DNA of 64,000 nt from JAKAGZ01 sp963748105 (GCA_963748105.1 CAVVHP010000016.1:142522-206521); one strand, 5' to 3'. Shown: positions 35,991 through 45,468, numbered from the stretch's first letter. Made by a program: numbers and translations. Notes: generated by a model from the sequence alone, not told the origin.

Positions 35991-38399
35991 ATGCTCAAAA
36001 ATTACATAAAGATAGCTCTACGCAGTTTTGCACGGAATAAAAGCAATACAGTGATAAATGTTATCGGACTTGCCGTGGGAATTGCCGCCTGCCTACTCAT
36101 CTTTTTAGTAATAAATTATGAACTTAGTTTTGACTCTTTCCATCATGATAAAAACAATATTTACAGAGTTGCTTCAGTTAGACATTCGCCACAGGGGAAT
36201 CGATATTCATCCGGTGCCCCATTTCCGGTGGCAGAAGCTCTCCGATTAGATTATCCCCAAATAAAAGAAGTAGCTGATATTTACCAGGTGAAGAAGGCGC
36301 AGATAATAGTATCGGCGGAGAACTATACTGGTTATAAGGAAAAATTTATTGAGGAGAAGGGAGCATTTTTCTGCGAGCCCCAATTCTTTGATATCTTCAA
36401 TTTTGTCTGGCTGGCAGGAAGTCCGGCAAAAAGTCTCGCAGAGCCAAACACGGCCATATTATCGAAGTCAACCGCTGAAAAATATTATGGCAACTGGAAG
36501 GCAGCCGTAGGAAGAACTATTAAGTTCCAGAACAAATACAACGTTAAGGTCACCGGTATCCTGGATGACGTGCCGGCATACAGCGATTTCCCGCTTGATG
36601 TGGTAGTTTCATATAAGACATTTGAGAACGATCAGAAGGATGACTGGGTAAGTGTGATGGGAGGTAACAACGTCTATGTCCTTTTACCATCTGTATTAAA
36701 CAAAGCTCAGTTCGACTCTTATTTAAGTGATTTTGTAAAAAAACATAAACCACCGCAGTATCAAAAAGACGGGTTAATAGCTCAGCCATTGAGTGATTTA
36801 CATTTTGATGACCGTTTTGACAACTTTAAACATCACACTTTTAACAAGTATTTAATTACAACGCTAAGTTTTATAGGGTTGTTTTTGCTGATAATTGCCT
36901 GTGTTAATTTTATTAATTTATCTACCGCCCAGGCAGTTAAGCGTTCGCTGGAAGTTGGAATCAGGAAGGTACTCGGGAGCACGCGGAAGCAGTTAGCCAT
37001 CCAGTTCATGAGTGAAATGGCACTAATTACAGTATTTTCTGTAATAACAGCAGTAATTCTTGCAATTATAGCATTACCATTTCTAAATGACCTCATACAA
37101 ACTTCTATAAAAATGGATTTCATAACTAATCCTTTAATTATTTTGTTTCTTGTTGCGGTAACAATTGTCGTTACACTTTTCTCCGGCCTGTATCCTTCTC
37201 TTGTATTGTCGGGCTTCAACCCGATTGTTGCAATAAAAGGTAAAATGTCAGTAAAAACTGTTGGCGGAATTGCTTTGAGAAGGGGACTTGTAGTTACGCA
37301 GTTTGTCATTGCACAGGTGCTTGTAATCGGAGTTTTGATTGTTATAAGCCAGATGAATTATTTTAGAAACGCACCGCTCGGCTTTAACAAAGATTCCGTT
37401 TTACTTGTGCATGTCCCGCTCGATCCTCCAAGTCAGGCAAAATTTCAGACATTAAAAAACCGCCTGGTTCAGCAGTCTGATATTAAAGATGTAAGCTACA
37501 GCACGTTCAGCCCTTCCGATGATCAGCACTGGGACAGCGATTTCAGGTTTAATAATTCAACAAAACTATCAGATTTTAATGCCGACCTTAAATGGGCAGA
37601 TGTAGATTATTTTAATATGTACGGGCTTAAATTTGTTGCCGGAAGGCCATACACACAGACGGACACCGTAAGAGAATTTGTTGTTAACCAGACCTTCCTT
37701 AAAAAACTTGGAATATCCAGGCCGGAGAATATTATCGGTAAGAGATTAAACTTCTGGGGTGGGATTCTCGATGCACCGATTGTTGGTGTGATAAAAGATT
37801 TTAAATCATATTCACTGCACGATCCTGTAAAACCGGTTGTAATGGGATGCTGGAAAGAAAATTACGAATTGATGAATATAAAAATTGCTGGTTCTGATGT
37901 TAGGGGAACGCTGGCATTTATTAAAAGAAACTTTGATGAAACCTTTCCTAACTACGTTTACGAATCCAAATTCCTCGACCAGAAAATTCAAAACTTCTAC
38001 GTTGCCGAGACAAGGCTGTCCGGCCTCTACTCAATATTCGCGTTCATAGCAATATTTATCTCATGCCTCGGGCTGTACGGACTGGTTTCATTTATGGCGG
38101 CTCAGAAGACGAAGGAAGTCGGCATAAGAAAGGTACTCGGCGCCTCCACAGGTAATATTCTCTACCTCTTTTCGAAGGAGTTTACAATTTTAATTATTGT
38201 CGCCTTCCTCATCGCCAGCCCTATAGCATATTACATAATGAGCAGCTGGCTGGCGGATTTCGCGTACAGGATTACTCCCGGCGTGTGGCTCTTCCTGCTT
38301 ACAATACTCGGAAGTCTTACAATTGCCTGGATTACAGTAAGCTACAAGGCTATAAAAGCAGCGCATACAAACCCGGCAAAGACTTTGAAATATGAATGA
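35991..38399 (+). CDS. Duplicated FtsX/MacB-type ABC permease 11 (divergent subfamily)
   Basis: 802 residues, intact. With permease 14 (53578) it forms a subfamily. Both carry a charged segment before the PCD strand (EKFIEEKGAFF here), a shorter closing segment (QPLSDLHFDDRF), and VEVGIRK-type first motifs (LEVGIRKVLGST here); the second is KEVGIRKVLGAS. It ends NPAKTLKYE. Unlike most copies it stands alone, with several hundred non-coding bases upstream that carry candidate regulatory repeats. It ends the second permease block. Confidence 0.93.
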   Translation: MLKNYIKIALRSFARNKSNTVINVIGLAVGIAACLLIFLVINYELSFDSFHHDKNNIYRVASVRHSPQGNRYSSGAPFPVAEALRLDYPQIKEVADIYQVKKAQIIVSAENYTGYKEKFIEEKGAFFCEPQFFDIFNFVWLAGSPAKSLAEPNTAILSKSTAEKYYGNWKAAVGRTIKFQNKYNVKVTGILDDVPAYSDFPLDVVVSYKTFENDQKDDWVSVMGGNNVYVLLPSVLNKAQFDSYLSDFVKKHKPPQYQKDGLIAQPLSDLHFDDRFDNFKHHTFNKYLITTLSFIGLFLLIIACVNFINLSTAQAVKRSLEVGIRKVLGSTRKQLAIQFMSEMALITVFSVITAVILAIIALPFLNDLIQTSIKMDFITNPLIILFLVAVTIVVTLFSGLYPSLVLSGFNPIVAIKGKMSVKTVGGIALRRGLVVTQFVIAQVLVIGVLIVISQMNYFRNAPLGFNKDSVLLVHVPLDPPSQAKFQTLKNRLVQQSDIKDVSYSTFSPSDDQHWDSDFRFNNSTKLSDFNADLKWADVDYFNMYGLKFVAGRPYTQTDTVREFVVNQTFLKKLGISRPENIIGKRLNFWGGILDAPIVGVIKDFKSYSLHDPVKPVVMGCWKENYELMNIKIAGSDVRGTLAFIKRNFDETFPNYVYESKFLDQKIQNFYVAETRLSGLYSIFAFIAIFISCLGLYGLVSFMAAQKTKEVGIRKVLGASTGNILYLFSKEFTILIIVAFLIASPIAYYIMSSWLADFAYRITPGVWLFLLTILGSLTIAWITVSYKAIKAAHTNPAKTLKYE

Positions 38400-38590
38400 G
38401 AGAAAAAGGGGATAATAAACGGCTCCCGGCCGGAATATTATTGTGCAGAGCGTATTTTTAAATAATGTGATTATAAAGCGTTTTAGAAATGTTCTGAATA
38501 TATATGCAGGTGAACGCATATATATGTTCTAATAGTCAATAATCTGTGCAGTATAAGTAATAGTTATTGATATACTGGGGATTTATTAAG

Positions 38591-38737
38591 TTGAAAAATA
38601 TTGGAAAGTTTACAGGCTGGTATTTCTTAAGTCTTGTGATATTGGGAGTAGTCAGCTCCTTAATTAACTATTACCAAAGCGGGCTTATTCATATTGACTT
38701 AACCTTAATTATCTTCTTTATCCTGGGTATTTTTTAA
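38591..38737 (+). CDS. Small two-helix membrane protein (48 aa)
   Basis: TTG 38591 opens a 48-residue frame with two hydrophobic helices (about 9-25 and 34-48) separated by NYYQSGLIHID. GGGG at 38577-38580 could serve as a ribosome site. The TAA overlaps the ATG of the next gene by one base (TAATG), the arrangement of translational coupling, and this is the main support for it being real. The family is not recognised. Confidence 0.5.
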   Translation: MKNIGKFTGWYFLSLVILGVVSSLINYYQSGLIHIDLTLIIFFILGIF

Positions 38738-39042
38738 TGCAGCATAATAATAAAGCAAGAAAGGCTGCGATTGTTTTAACATCAATTGGGATTGCCATAA
38801 ATGCGATACTTTTTATTATAGTATCTATAATAGGACTCAATGAGACGTTTTATTTAGCACCTTTAGATGTAAATATAACATTTAAGAATTTTACATTTTT
38901 TGGCAATGTAGTAGAAATATTGAATATAAAAGATTTTTATAGCCTTATTGTTGCGTCAATGATCTTATCTGCATTCCCATTTGCTATTTTAATTTCAGAA
39001 AAAGCTGAAAAAGAATTTACAATCAATCCTGAATCTAATTAA
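38737..39042 (+). CDS. Small two-helix membrane protein (101 aa), unknown function
   Basis: 101 residues with two hydrophobic helices (about 10-30 and 68-86) and a loop of about 35 residues between them. The start overlaps the stop of the preceding 48-residue membrane protein by one base, so the two are probably translated together and may interact. No family was recognised. About 120 bp separate it from the ketopantoate reductase gene. Confidence 0.6.
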   Translation: MQHNNKARKAAIVLTSIGIAINAILFIIVSIIGLNETFYLAPLDVNITFKNFTFFGNVVEILNIKDFYSLIVASMILSAFPFAILISEKAEKEFTINPESN

Positions 39043-39161
39043 CCCGCGGTAGGCCTTTTATAAAACTTTTACATAAAAGTGATCTTTTAATATATTTAGT
39101 TCAGAAAAAAGAATGGAAAATTATAGGCTGTAAAGCAAATCTTATATAGTAGAGAGGCAAT

Positions 39162-40109
39162 ATGCGAATTGCAGTATTTGGTACAGGTGGGGTGGGTGGT
39201 TATTTTGGCGGGCGGTTAGCCCAGGCCGGTGAGGATGTTGTGTTCATTGCCCGCGGTGAGCACTTAAAAGCACTGCAAATGCACGGCCTAAGGGTAGACA
39301 GCACAAAGGGAGATTTTATTATACATCCGGTAAAGGCAACCGGCAACCCGGCTGAGATTGGCGCGGTAGATGTGGTTCTAATTACGGTTAAAGCCTGGCA
39401 GGTGCCAGAAGTAACAAAAGATATACGCCCGCTGATCAGGCCCGAAACGGTTATAGTTCCATTGCAGAATGGGGTCGAAGCTCTCGCTCAGCTTGCAGAA
39501 GTATTCGGCAATAAGCGCGTAATTGGTGGATCATGTTCGATTATCAGCTTCATTAACGGACCCGGCCACATCCGCCATACTGGTGGTGACCCTTTTATAC
39601 AGTTCGGAGAACTGGACAACATATCCAGTGAGCGTGTCGAAAAACTGCGCCGGACGTTCGCGCTGACCTCAGGATTGAGGGTTGAGGTTCCTCCCGATAT
39701 TCAAATTGCTTTGTGGAAAAAGTTTTTGTTCATTGTTTCCTGGGGTGGTGTGGGGGCGGTAACGCGAAGCCCGATTGGAGTTTTTCGCAGCCTGCCCCAA
39801 ACACGTCAAATGTTACAGCGGGTGATGCAGGAGATTTTTAATGTTGCCATGGCTCACGACATCGCTCTTCCTCCTGATACTGTTAGTAAGACATTAAGTG
39901 TTATGGATGGCTTTTCACCTAACAGTACAGCATCAATGCAGCGGGATATTATGAGTGGCCGTCCTTCAGAACTGGAGGCGCAGAATGGCGCAGTAGTCCG
40001 TTTCGGTCAAAAAGTGGGAGTGGATACGCCGTTGAACACCTTCATCTATCATAGCCTGTTACCAATGGAATTAAAAGCAAGAGGAAGGCTGGATAATCAG
40101 GAAAGTTAA
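39162..40109 (+). CDS. panE: 2-dehydropantoate 2-reductase (ketopantoate reductase family)
   Basis: 315 residues. The N-terminal Rossmann fold starts MRIAVFGTGGVGGYFGGRLA (NADPH-binding GxGxxG). Family signatures follow: LITVKAWQV, PLQNGVEAL, the catalytic Lys region ALWKKFLFIVSWGG, and the C-terminal ELEAQNGAVV and TPLNTFIYHSL. The enzyme reduces ketopantoate to pantoate in pantothenate and CoA synthesis in the cytoplasm. Close paralogues of unknown substrate are common, so the symbol is a family-level assignment. It is a single gene with AGAGAGG before the ATG and no pantothenate genes beside it. Confidence 0.88.
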   Translation: MRIAVFGTGGVGGYFGGRLAQAGEDVVFIARGEHLKALQMHGLRVDSTKGDFIIHPVKATGNPAEIGAVDVVLITVKAWQVPEVTKDIRPLIRPETVIVPLQNGVEALAQLAEVFGNKRVIGGSCSIISFINGPGHIRHTGGDPFIQFGELDNISSERVEKLRRTFALTSGLRVEVPPDIQIALWKKFLFIVSWGGVGAVTRSPIGVFRSLPQTRQMLQRVMQEIFNVAMAHDIALPPDTVSKTLSVMDGFSPNSTASMQRDIMSGRPSELEAQNGAVVRFGQKVGVDTPLNTFIYHSLLPMELKARGRLDNQES

Positions 40110-40556
40110 GAAGTTGTATTCCCCGTAATTCAGTGAAATATTTTTTATTATTTATAATAAATAAAATGTATTATAACCCGCAAATCCCCGCAGAGCGGGA
40201 CAGGCAAACGGACGCCCCCTCATTTGTACAATTATCGTCTTTGATTAAACTTCGTTACATCCGCCAGTAATTAGTAAATCCTTTTATTTTGCCCTGTATT
40301 ACCCAATTGAGTGTATATGTTGGGTAGTGTCTCAATTTCACTTTTTTATATAATTAGCTATTTGTCATTCTGAATTTATTTCAGAATCTGCTAAAATTAA
40401 GAGATCCCGAAACCAGTTCGGGATGACATAAAGTGAAATTTAGACACTACTATCTTTTGTCAAGCGATTTCTTAAGCACAAAAATGAGTACATTATTTTC
40501 TTGATAATGATTGAAAGAAGCTATAGCCATTATTTGTCTTAAGAAAAGGAAACGAT
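40110..40556. other. 447-bp gap containing a MITE-like element
   Basis: No coding sequence was recognised. It contains a short CCCGC-AGA-GCGGG stem near 40186-40200 and the 127-bp MITE-like element at 40324-40450. AAGAAAAGGAAACG just before 40557 is the ribosome site of the next gene. Confidence 0.6.
40324..40450. mobile_element. MITE-like element with 20-bp terminal inverted repeats
   Basis: The left end GTAGTGTCTCAATTTCACTT and the right end AAGTGAAATTTAGACACTAC are inverted copies that match at 19 of 20 positions. Inside are two further hairpins, TTCTGAATTTATTTCAGAA and ATCCCGAAACCAGTTCGGGAT, within a GTCATTC...GGGATGAC frame. There is no coding capacity. Size, terminal inverted repeats and stem-rich interior fit a miniature inverted-repeat transposable element. 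I could not define a target-site duplication or name a parent insertion sequence. Confidence 0.75.
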
Positions 40557-41714
40557 ATGAGCAATTTAACATTTGGAGTTATTGGTACTTCAAAAAAAGT
40601 AGATGAGCGCCGTATACCAATCCATCCGGAACATTTGCTGCGTCTTCCGGAAAAAATCCGAAAACAACTGATATTTGAAAAAGGATATGGTGAACCATTC
40701 TATATTGAAGACTCAGAACTTGCTGCTCAAACCGGTGGTATTGCTTCACGCAAAGAAATTTTAACGGATATTGGAAATGTAATTCTTGCCAAGCCTGTTT
40801 TAGCAGATTTTCAGGAACTCCGCGAAGGTGGAATTCTCTGGGGTTATCCGCATTGTGTGCAGCAATTTGATCACACTCAAACAGCTATAGATCGCAAACA
40901 GACACTTATTGCCTTTGAAGATATGTTTGTTTGGGGTCCGGTCGGACAGATTGGTCGTCATACATTTTACAAGAACAATGAATTGGCCGGCTATTGTGCA
41001 GTTTTACACGCCTTGCAACTAAAAGGGCTCGATGGTCATTACGGAAACCAGCGAAAAGTAATCATTTTCAGTTTTGGCGCGGTCAGCCGCGGAGCTATAT
41101 ATGCTCTTAAAGCGCGCGGGTTTAAGGATATCACAATTTGTATTCAGCGTCCCGATCACGAAGTTCGTGAGGAGGTTCTCGATTGTCACTATGTTCGTAT
41201 TCATGATGGTAAAGATGGTGAATCCCGTATGATGATAATTGAACACGATGGAAGTAAACGGCCGTTGACTGATTTGATCAGCGAATCTGATATTATTGTA
41301 AACGGCACTTTCCAGGAACCTGATAATCCGCTCATGTTTGTAAGCGAAGAAGAAGGTTCATATCTAAAACCGGGCTGCCTGATAATTGATGTCAGTTGCG
41401 ACGAGGGGATGGGATTTTATTTTGCCAAACCAACTACTTTCAAGAATCCCATGTTTAAGGTTGGAAAAGTTGATTACTATGCCGTGGACCATTCACCAAG
41501 TTATCTTTGGGAAAGTGCTTCGCGGTCAATCTCTGCCGCTCTCATTGTCCATTTACCGACTGTGGTTGGCGGGCGTGATAAATGGCAGGAAAATGAGACC
41601 ATTAGGCAGGCGATAAATATTGATGCAGGTGTGATTCAAAAACCAAATATTATATCTTTTCAAAAGCGACAGCAGGCATATCCACATGCACCTATTGGCA
41701 ATGGGACGAACTGA
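40557..41714 (+). CDS. Alanine dehydrogenase/PNT-like NAD(P)-dependent dehydrogenase, possibly N5-(carboxyethyl)ornithine synthase-type
   Basis: 385 residues. The N-terminal AlaDH/PNT-type domain shows the E-x-R-x-P-like signature VDERRIPIHPEHLLRLP, a Lys in VILAKPVLADF and a conserved turn in GGILWGYPHCVQQ. A Rossmann domain follows (KVIIFSFGAVSRGAIYALKA, with a diverged glycine motif) and a C-terminal part with LIIDVSCDEGMGFYF and VDHSPSYLWESAS. Related enzymes are alanine dehydrogenase, saccharopine dehydrogenase and N5-(carboxyethyl)ornithine synthase, which reductively join or deaminate amino acids. The length and the DHSPSYLW motif point to the opine/saccharopine-like side, but the substrate is not readable. 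The gene stands alone, 107 bp after the MITE. Confidence 0.75.
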   Translation: MSNLTFGVIGTSKKVDERRIPIHPEHLLRLPEKIRKQLIFEKGYGEPFYIEDSELAAQTGGIASRKEILTDIGNVILAKPVLADFQELREGGILWGYPHCVQQFDHTQTAIDRKQTLIAFEDMFVWGPVGQIGRHTFYKNNELAGYCAVLHALQLKGLDGHYGNQRKVIIFSFGAVSRGAIYALKARGFKDITICIQRPDHEVREEVLDCHYVRIHDGKDGESRMMIIEHDGSKRPLTDLISESDIIVNGTFQEPDNPLMFVSEEEGSYLKPGCLIIDVSCDEGMGFYFAKPTTFKNPMFKVGKVDYYAVDHSPSYLWESASRSISAALIVHLPTVVGGRDKWQENETIRQAINIDAGVIQKPNIISFQKRQQAYPHAPIGNGTN

Positions 41715-41880
41715 TGAACGGATTTTTTCTCCTCCAGCAGAACCGCAAGTAAGGCGGACTAGCCGTACATAAGAGAGGTAAACCGGGCCACCATAAATAA
41801 TAGTGAATTTCCTGAAAAGATTTTAAATTACCATAACTTTATTCCATTTTATTTACTTCTCATTAAAGGGGGGCCTTTCA

Positions 41881-42687
41881 ATGACTAATGAACGATCAGG
41901 TTTACCCTGGCTGATTGGCGGAAGTTTTCTGGCGTTAATTTTATCACCTCTCATTGTTATTCTTACCGGTAATGAATCTTACTATACTTTAATTCTATTC
42001 CCTTTGATATTGCTACTATGGTTTTTTACAAGGTTTTCAAAAATCTTAATGGGCATACGTTGGGGAAATGGTCCTGCGTATGCGCTTGCAATTTTATATC
42101 CCTTATTTGTTATGGGACTGACAGGTTTAATTGTCTGGGGATCCGGCGGCATCCAGGCAAATAGTATTCCGCTGCCCCGCATTGCGTCGAATTTAGCAAT
42201 TATGTTTTTAATGACTTTGCTATTTGCATTAATAACCGAGGAGTCTTTCTTCCGCGGGTGGCTTTGGGGAATGCTGGAAAATCGCAATACTAATCTGTGG
42301 TTAATTTTAATCTGGACAGGCGGACTGTTTAGTGTATGGCATTTTGCAATAAACTTTGTCATGCCGAATATGAATATCGCTTCATCGGTTGTCCCGGTAT
42401 ACCTGGGAAATCTTTTTCTCCTTGGTATTAATTTCGGGTTGCTCCGTAAGGCTTCCGGTTCCATTATTGTTCCTTCCGTTTCTCACGCTTTATGGAATGC
42501 ATTACTTTACAATCTGTACGGGCTAGGGAATAATACCGGGGCACTGGCTGTTTCATCGTATCAATTATTTGATCCGGAAAGAGGAATACTTGGTCTTGCA
42601 TTAAATATTCTCTCTGCAGGTTTTCTCTGGCTGTTCATCAATAAAAAACAAAACGTAAAAATAATTGAACAGGTAAATACCGTTTAA
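41881..42687 (+). CDS. CPBP-family intramembrane metalloprotease (CAAX protease-like)
   Basis: 268 residues with about seven membrane helices. The three family motifs are present: EESFFRGWLWG (EExxxR, about 120-130), FSVWHFAIN (FxxxH-like) and SHALWNALLY (HxxxN/B). These Glu, Arg, His and Asn residues form the catalytic site of glutamate-type Rce1/CPBP proteases. Bacterial members act in the inner membrane, often in peptide maturation or immunity to self-made peptides. It is preceded by AAAGGGGGGCC and is monocistronic. Given the surrounding exporters, a role in processing an exported peptide is conceivable but not shown. Confidence 0.88.
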   Translation: MTNERSGLPWLIGGSFLALILSPLIVILTGNESYYTLILFPLILLLWFFTRFSKILMGIRWGNGPAYALAILYPLFVMGLTGLIVWGSGGIQANSIPLPRIASNLAIMFLMTLLFALITEESFFRGWLWGMLENRNTNLWLILIWTGGLFSVWHFAINFVMPNMNIASSVVPVYLGNLFLLGINFGLLRKASGSIIVPSVSHALWNALLYNLYGLGNNTGALAVSSYQLFDPERGILGLALNILSAGFLWLFINKKQNVKIIEQVNTV

Positions 42688-42828
42688 GATCATAACTAAT
42701 GTCCGTCGGTCTGTAATTATATTGTTGACAGCCCCGGCATAACAAATTAAATTAGAGCCTAATTTTCAGATATTATTTTTAAATCAGGCGAATTAATAAA
42801 CTCAACGTCATAATACCAGGGACTGAAT

Positions 42829-43434
42829 ATGGGCAAAGATTATTTCCGGAATAAATCAAAGGATTATGAAAAGGATGAGAACAGGGTAAACAATGTAGAT
42901 AATATAGCGCAGGCTGTCCGCGAAAATGTGAAACTCGAAAAATCCATGTGCATCATGGATTTTGGCTCAGGCACAGGCTTGCTGCTCGAAAAAATTGCAC
43001 CGTTTGTAAGAAAAATTACCGCGGTGGATATATCAAAGTCTATGAACGCCGAGCTCGGGGCTAAGCGAGATAAACTTGGCTGTGAGCTCGAGATTGTCGA
43101 AATGGATCTGTCGAAATCGAAGCTGGATAAAAAATTTGACGGGATAATGTCATCGATGACAATGCACCACGTGGAAGACATTCAATCTATGTTCAATGAT
43201 TTTTACAATATGCTTAATGAAAACGGGTTCCTGGCAATTGCCGATCTCGACAGGGAGGACGGCACATTCCATAAAGAGGATACCGGTGTATTTCATTTCG
43301 GGTTTGACAGGGACTTTATTTTAGAAGCCGCCGGAAAAGCCGGGTTCAAAAACCTGCAGATTATCTCAGCCAGTACTGCCAATAAACCCTACGGAAAGTA
43401 CCCGGTTTTTCTGCTTACAGGAAATAAACACTGA
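42829..43434 (+). CDS. Class I SAM-dependent methyltransferase
   Basis: 201 residues. The SAM-binding motif I is MDFGSGTGLLLEKI, motif II (ITAVDISKSMNAEL) binds ribose, and SSMTMHHVEDIQSMFNDFYN covers motifs III-IV, with FLAIADLDREDG as the post-motif strand. Small class I methyltransferases of this type modify small molecules; the substrate is not readable. It is a single gene, 141 bp behind the CPBP protease, with CAGGGACTGAAT before the ATG. Confidence 0.88.
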   Translation: MGKDYFRNKSKDYEKDENRVNNVDNIAQAVRENVKLEKSMCIMDFGSGTGLLLEKIAPFVRKITAVDISKSMNAELGAKRDKLGCELEIVEMDLSKSKLDKKFDGIMSSMTMHHVEDIQSMFNDFYNMLNENGFLAIADLDREDGTFHKEDTGVFHFGFDRDFILEAAGKAGFKNLQIISASTANKPYGKYPVFLLTGNKH

Positions 43435-43496
43435 CCTTTTATCAATATTTTCTGGCAAACATTGATTTATTTGTTTTATTTTGTAAATAAATAGTA

Positions 43497-43733
43497 TTGC
43501 AGGGGCAGGATATTAAGAAATATTTCAGGTACAAAATGAACAGATTGGGCTGGTCAATTATAAGAACTGCAACATTCATTCTTATCGGACTGATGAACAC
43601 TGTATTAATCCGCCCGGAAGATATCGGTTCGTGGAAAAATTACGCAGGGTATTTCTTTTTGCTGATGGCGGTTGTTGACGTTTATTTTAGCGTGAGGAAT
43701 TTTGTAAAGAGAAGAAACGATGTGAAAAAATAG
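43497..43733 (+). CDS. Small membrane protein, unknown function
   Basis: 78 residues from TTG 43497, or 65 from ATG 43536; the ATG has CAGG about 8 bp before it and may be the true start. Two hydrophobic helices (about 20-36 and 48-63) are flanked by basic ends, and it finishes RNFVKRRNDVKK. No family recognised. It lies between the methyltransferase and another membrane protein gene on the same strand. Confidence 0.5.
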   Translation: MQGQDIKKYFRYKMNRLGWSIIRTATFILIGLMNTVLIRPEDIGSWKNYAGYFFLLMAVVDVYFSVRNFVKRRNDVKK

Positions 43734-43787
43734 ACAATTGAACGCGAAGGTAAGACTTATTCTATAAGTTAATTAAAGGGGGAGGGG

Positions 43788-44384
43788 ATGGATAAGTTCA
43801 AAGGTATAATAGACGACAAATATGAAGCGGTTATAAAGGAATTCCAGGGCGTCATCAGTTTCGGCTATGTAATTCTTATAATCCTGGGGATGATATTTGA
43901 GAGTATTTACTACAGCCAGTTCGGAATTAATATTTTCAAGTATTCAGGTATTCTCGATTTTCTCCTTGTACCGTTCCGCCGCCCAGTTGTACTGATCATT
44001 CTGCTGGGAATATTTCTGTTTTCCTATTTATACTTCATTGCATTATACGACTTCCTGAAGAAAAAATATCCCGGGATTCACAAGTCAGTTTTTCGTGGTG
44101 TAAATGCCGGAGCAGGTAATTTCAAGTTACGCATAAAATGGCTTATAATATTTTTTATAGTCACTACCACCGAATGGGCATATGTAACAAGCAAAAAGGA
44201 AAAGGAAGTGCTCTTCAAAAAGGACGTTGATATTTCAATCGAGTATGATATCAGCGGACAAAATTCTGTTAAAGGTAAACTGATCGATAAGAATGACCTG
44301 AATATTTTTATCCTAGATAAGGATAACCTGGTGCAGATTATTCCCGCCAATTCAAATATAATAAGGATCAGGTCTGTGGATTAA
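43788..44384 (+). CDS. Membrane protein of unknown function (198 aa)
   Basis: 198 residues with about three membrane helices (about 22-42, 62-86 and 113-133) and a C-terminal soluble domain of about 65 residues (DVDISIEYDISGQNSVKGKL and IFILDKDNLVQIIPANSNI), which looks like a small beta domain. The ATG follows a purine-rich AAAGGGGGAGGGG. I do not recognise the family; the tail resembles short OB- or SH3-like folds on membrane proteins that read ions or peptides, but this is only an impression. Confidence 0.65.
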   Translation: MDKFKGIIDDKYEAVIKEFQGVISFGYVILIILGMIFESIYYSQFGINIFKYSGILDFLLVPFRRPVVLIILLGIFLFSYLYFIALYDFLKKKYPGIHKSVFRGVNAGAGNFKLRIKWLIIFFIVTTTEWAYVTSKKEKEVLFKKDVDISIEYDISGQNSVKGKLIDKNDLNIFILDKDNLVQIIPANSNIIRIRSVD

Positions 44385-44476
44385 ATCTTGACTATACGAA
44401 ATGGATTGCAATTGTTGTCCAATTTGAGGAATATATTTAATGAATAATAAATACTCTTTTTCTAAGGGTGATTAAA

Positions 44477-44659
44477 ATGAGAGGGAAATATTTCAATATG
44501 TTTTTGCAGGTAGCCGCTTTCCTGCTTCCCGTTTATTTTGTTTTTTATCCAGCTCTAAATGAAAATCCAAATGACCCCTTCATTAAATCTCTTTGGCGCT
44601 TTACTATTTGCAGGTTCTGTTTTTATGGAATTGCGGCACTTATAATATTTGTTTTGTAA
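44477..44659 (+). CDS. Small membrane protein (60 aa)
   Basis: ATG 44477 has AAGGGTG about 7 bp before it, giving 60 residues with two hydrophobic helices (about 8-25 and 42-60). NENPNDPFIKSLWR forms the loop. It ends 20 bp before the next gene, whose ribosome site (AAGGAG) follows directly, so cotranscription is likely. No recognised family. Confidence 0.5.
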   Translation: MRGKYFNMFLQVAAFLLPVYFVFYPALNENPNDPFIKSLWRFTICRFCFYGIAALIIFVL

Positions 44660-44679
44660 TTATATAAGGAGTCAGTATC

Positions 44680-45363
44680 ATGTCAAAGGTACTCATTCTG
44701 TTGATGATAGCTTGCGGTGCCATCTCTGGGCAAACTTCACATAAGCAGGTGGAAAAGAAATTTCCACTTAACTCTGCTGATGGACTTGAATTAGTCAATG
44801 TTAAAACCGAGGTAGTAAATTACCATGGTAAAACAGGCCTGCAGGTAACCGCGGCGGATGAGTACAAAAAGGGAGAGACTCTGGTCATTATACCGGAAGT
44901 TTATTTTAAGGATGGTGTAATTGAGCTTGAATTAACCGGCGAACCCGCACCTGATGCGTCACCTGAAATGCGTGGATTTGTTGGAGTAGCTTTTCGCGTA
45001 AACGCGGATGATTATACACGCTATGAGAGCTTTTATATCCGGCCAACAAACGGCAGGGCTGATAATCAATTACAGAGAAATCATTCAACACAATATGTCT
45101 CTCACATGGAGTATCCCTGGTTCAGGTTAAGGAAAGAAAGTCCCGGTATGTATGAATCTTATGCTGATATGGTGCCGGGCGAATGGACTAAAGTGAAGAT
45201 TGTCGTTAAAGGTAAAACAGCAAAATTATTCCTGCACGGAGCGGAACAACCCTGCCTTATCGTAAATGATTTAAAACATGGACTTTCGAGCGGGAAGATA
45301 GCTTTATGGATGCATTTTTCTACCATAGGCCATTTCAGGAACCTGGTTATTACTCCGGAATAA
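44680..45363 (+). CDS. Secreted lectin-like (concanavalin A-type fold) protein
   Basis: 227 residues with a signal peptide (MSKVLILLMIACGAISG, then QTSH). The remaining 205 residues look like one jelly-roll domain: GVIELELTGEP, FVGVAFRVNADDYTRYESFYIRPTNGR, WTKVKIVVKGKTAKLFL and a closing SGKIALWMHFSTIGHFRNLVI. This arrangement matches family-16/LamG or DUF1080-like sandwich domains that bind or degrade sugars. No acidic catalytic pair stands out, so binding is likelier than hydrolysis. AAGGAG precedes the ATG. Confidence 0.72.
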   Translation: MSKVLILLMIACGAISGQTSHKQVEKKFPLNSADGLELVNVKTEVVNYHGKTGLQVTAADEYKKGETLVIIPEVYFKDGVIELELTGEPAPDASPEMRGFVGVAFRVNADDYTRYESFYIRPTNGRADNQLQRNHSTQYVSHMEYPWFRLRKESPGMYESYADMVPGEWTKVKIVVKGKTAKLFLHGAEQPCLIVNDLKHGLSSGKIALWMHFSTIGHFRNLVITPE

Positions 45364-45420
45364 GAGGAATATCAGACGACTAAATATTATCTGTACAAAA
45401 TTATTCTCACCATAAGGTCA

Positions 45421-45468
45421 AATAAACGCTTATTTATATTTTCTGCTGTATATTAACAATTGTTTTTG
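45421..45468. repeat. Dispersed non-coding repeat, copy A
   Basis: CGCTTATTTA-N5-TCTGCTGTATAT-N-AACAATTGTTTTT at 45427-45467 recurs at 48033-48073. The two copies are in the same orientation, each upstream of a gene and ending in the palindrome AACAATTGTT and a T run. The role is unknown: a promoter element, terminator tail or small mobile-element end are all possible. Confidence 0.55.
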
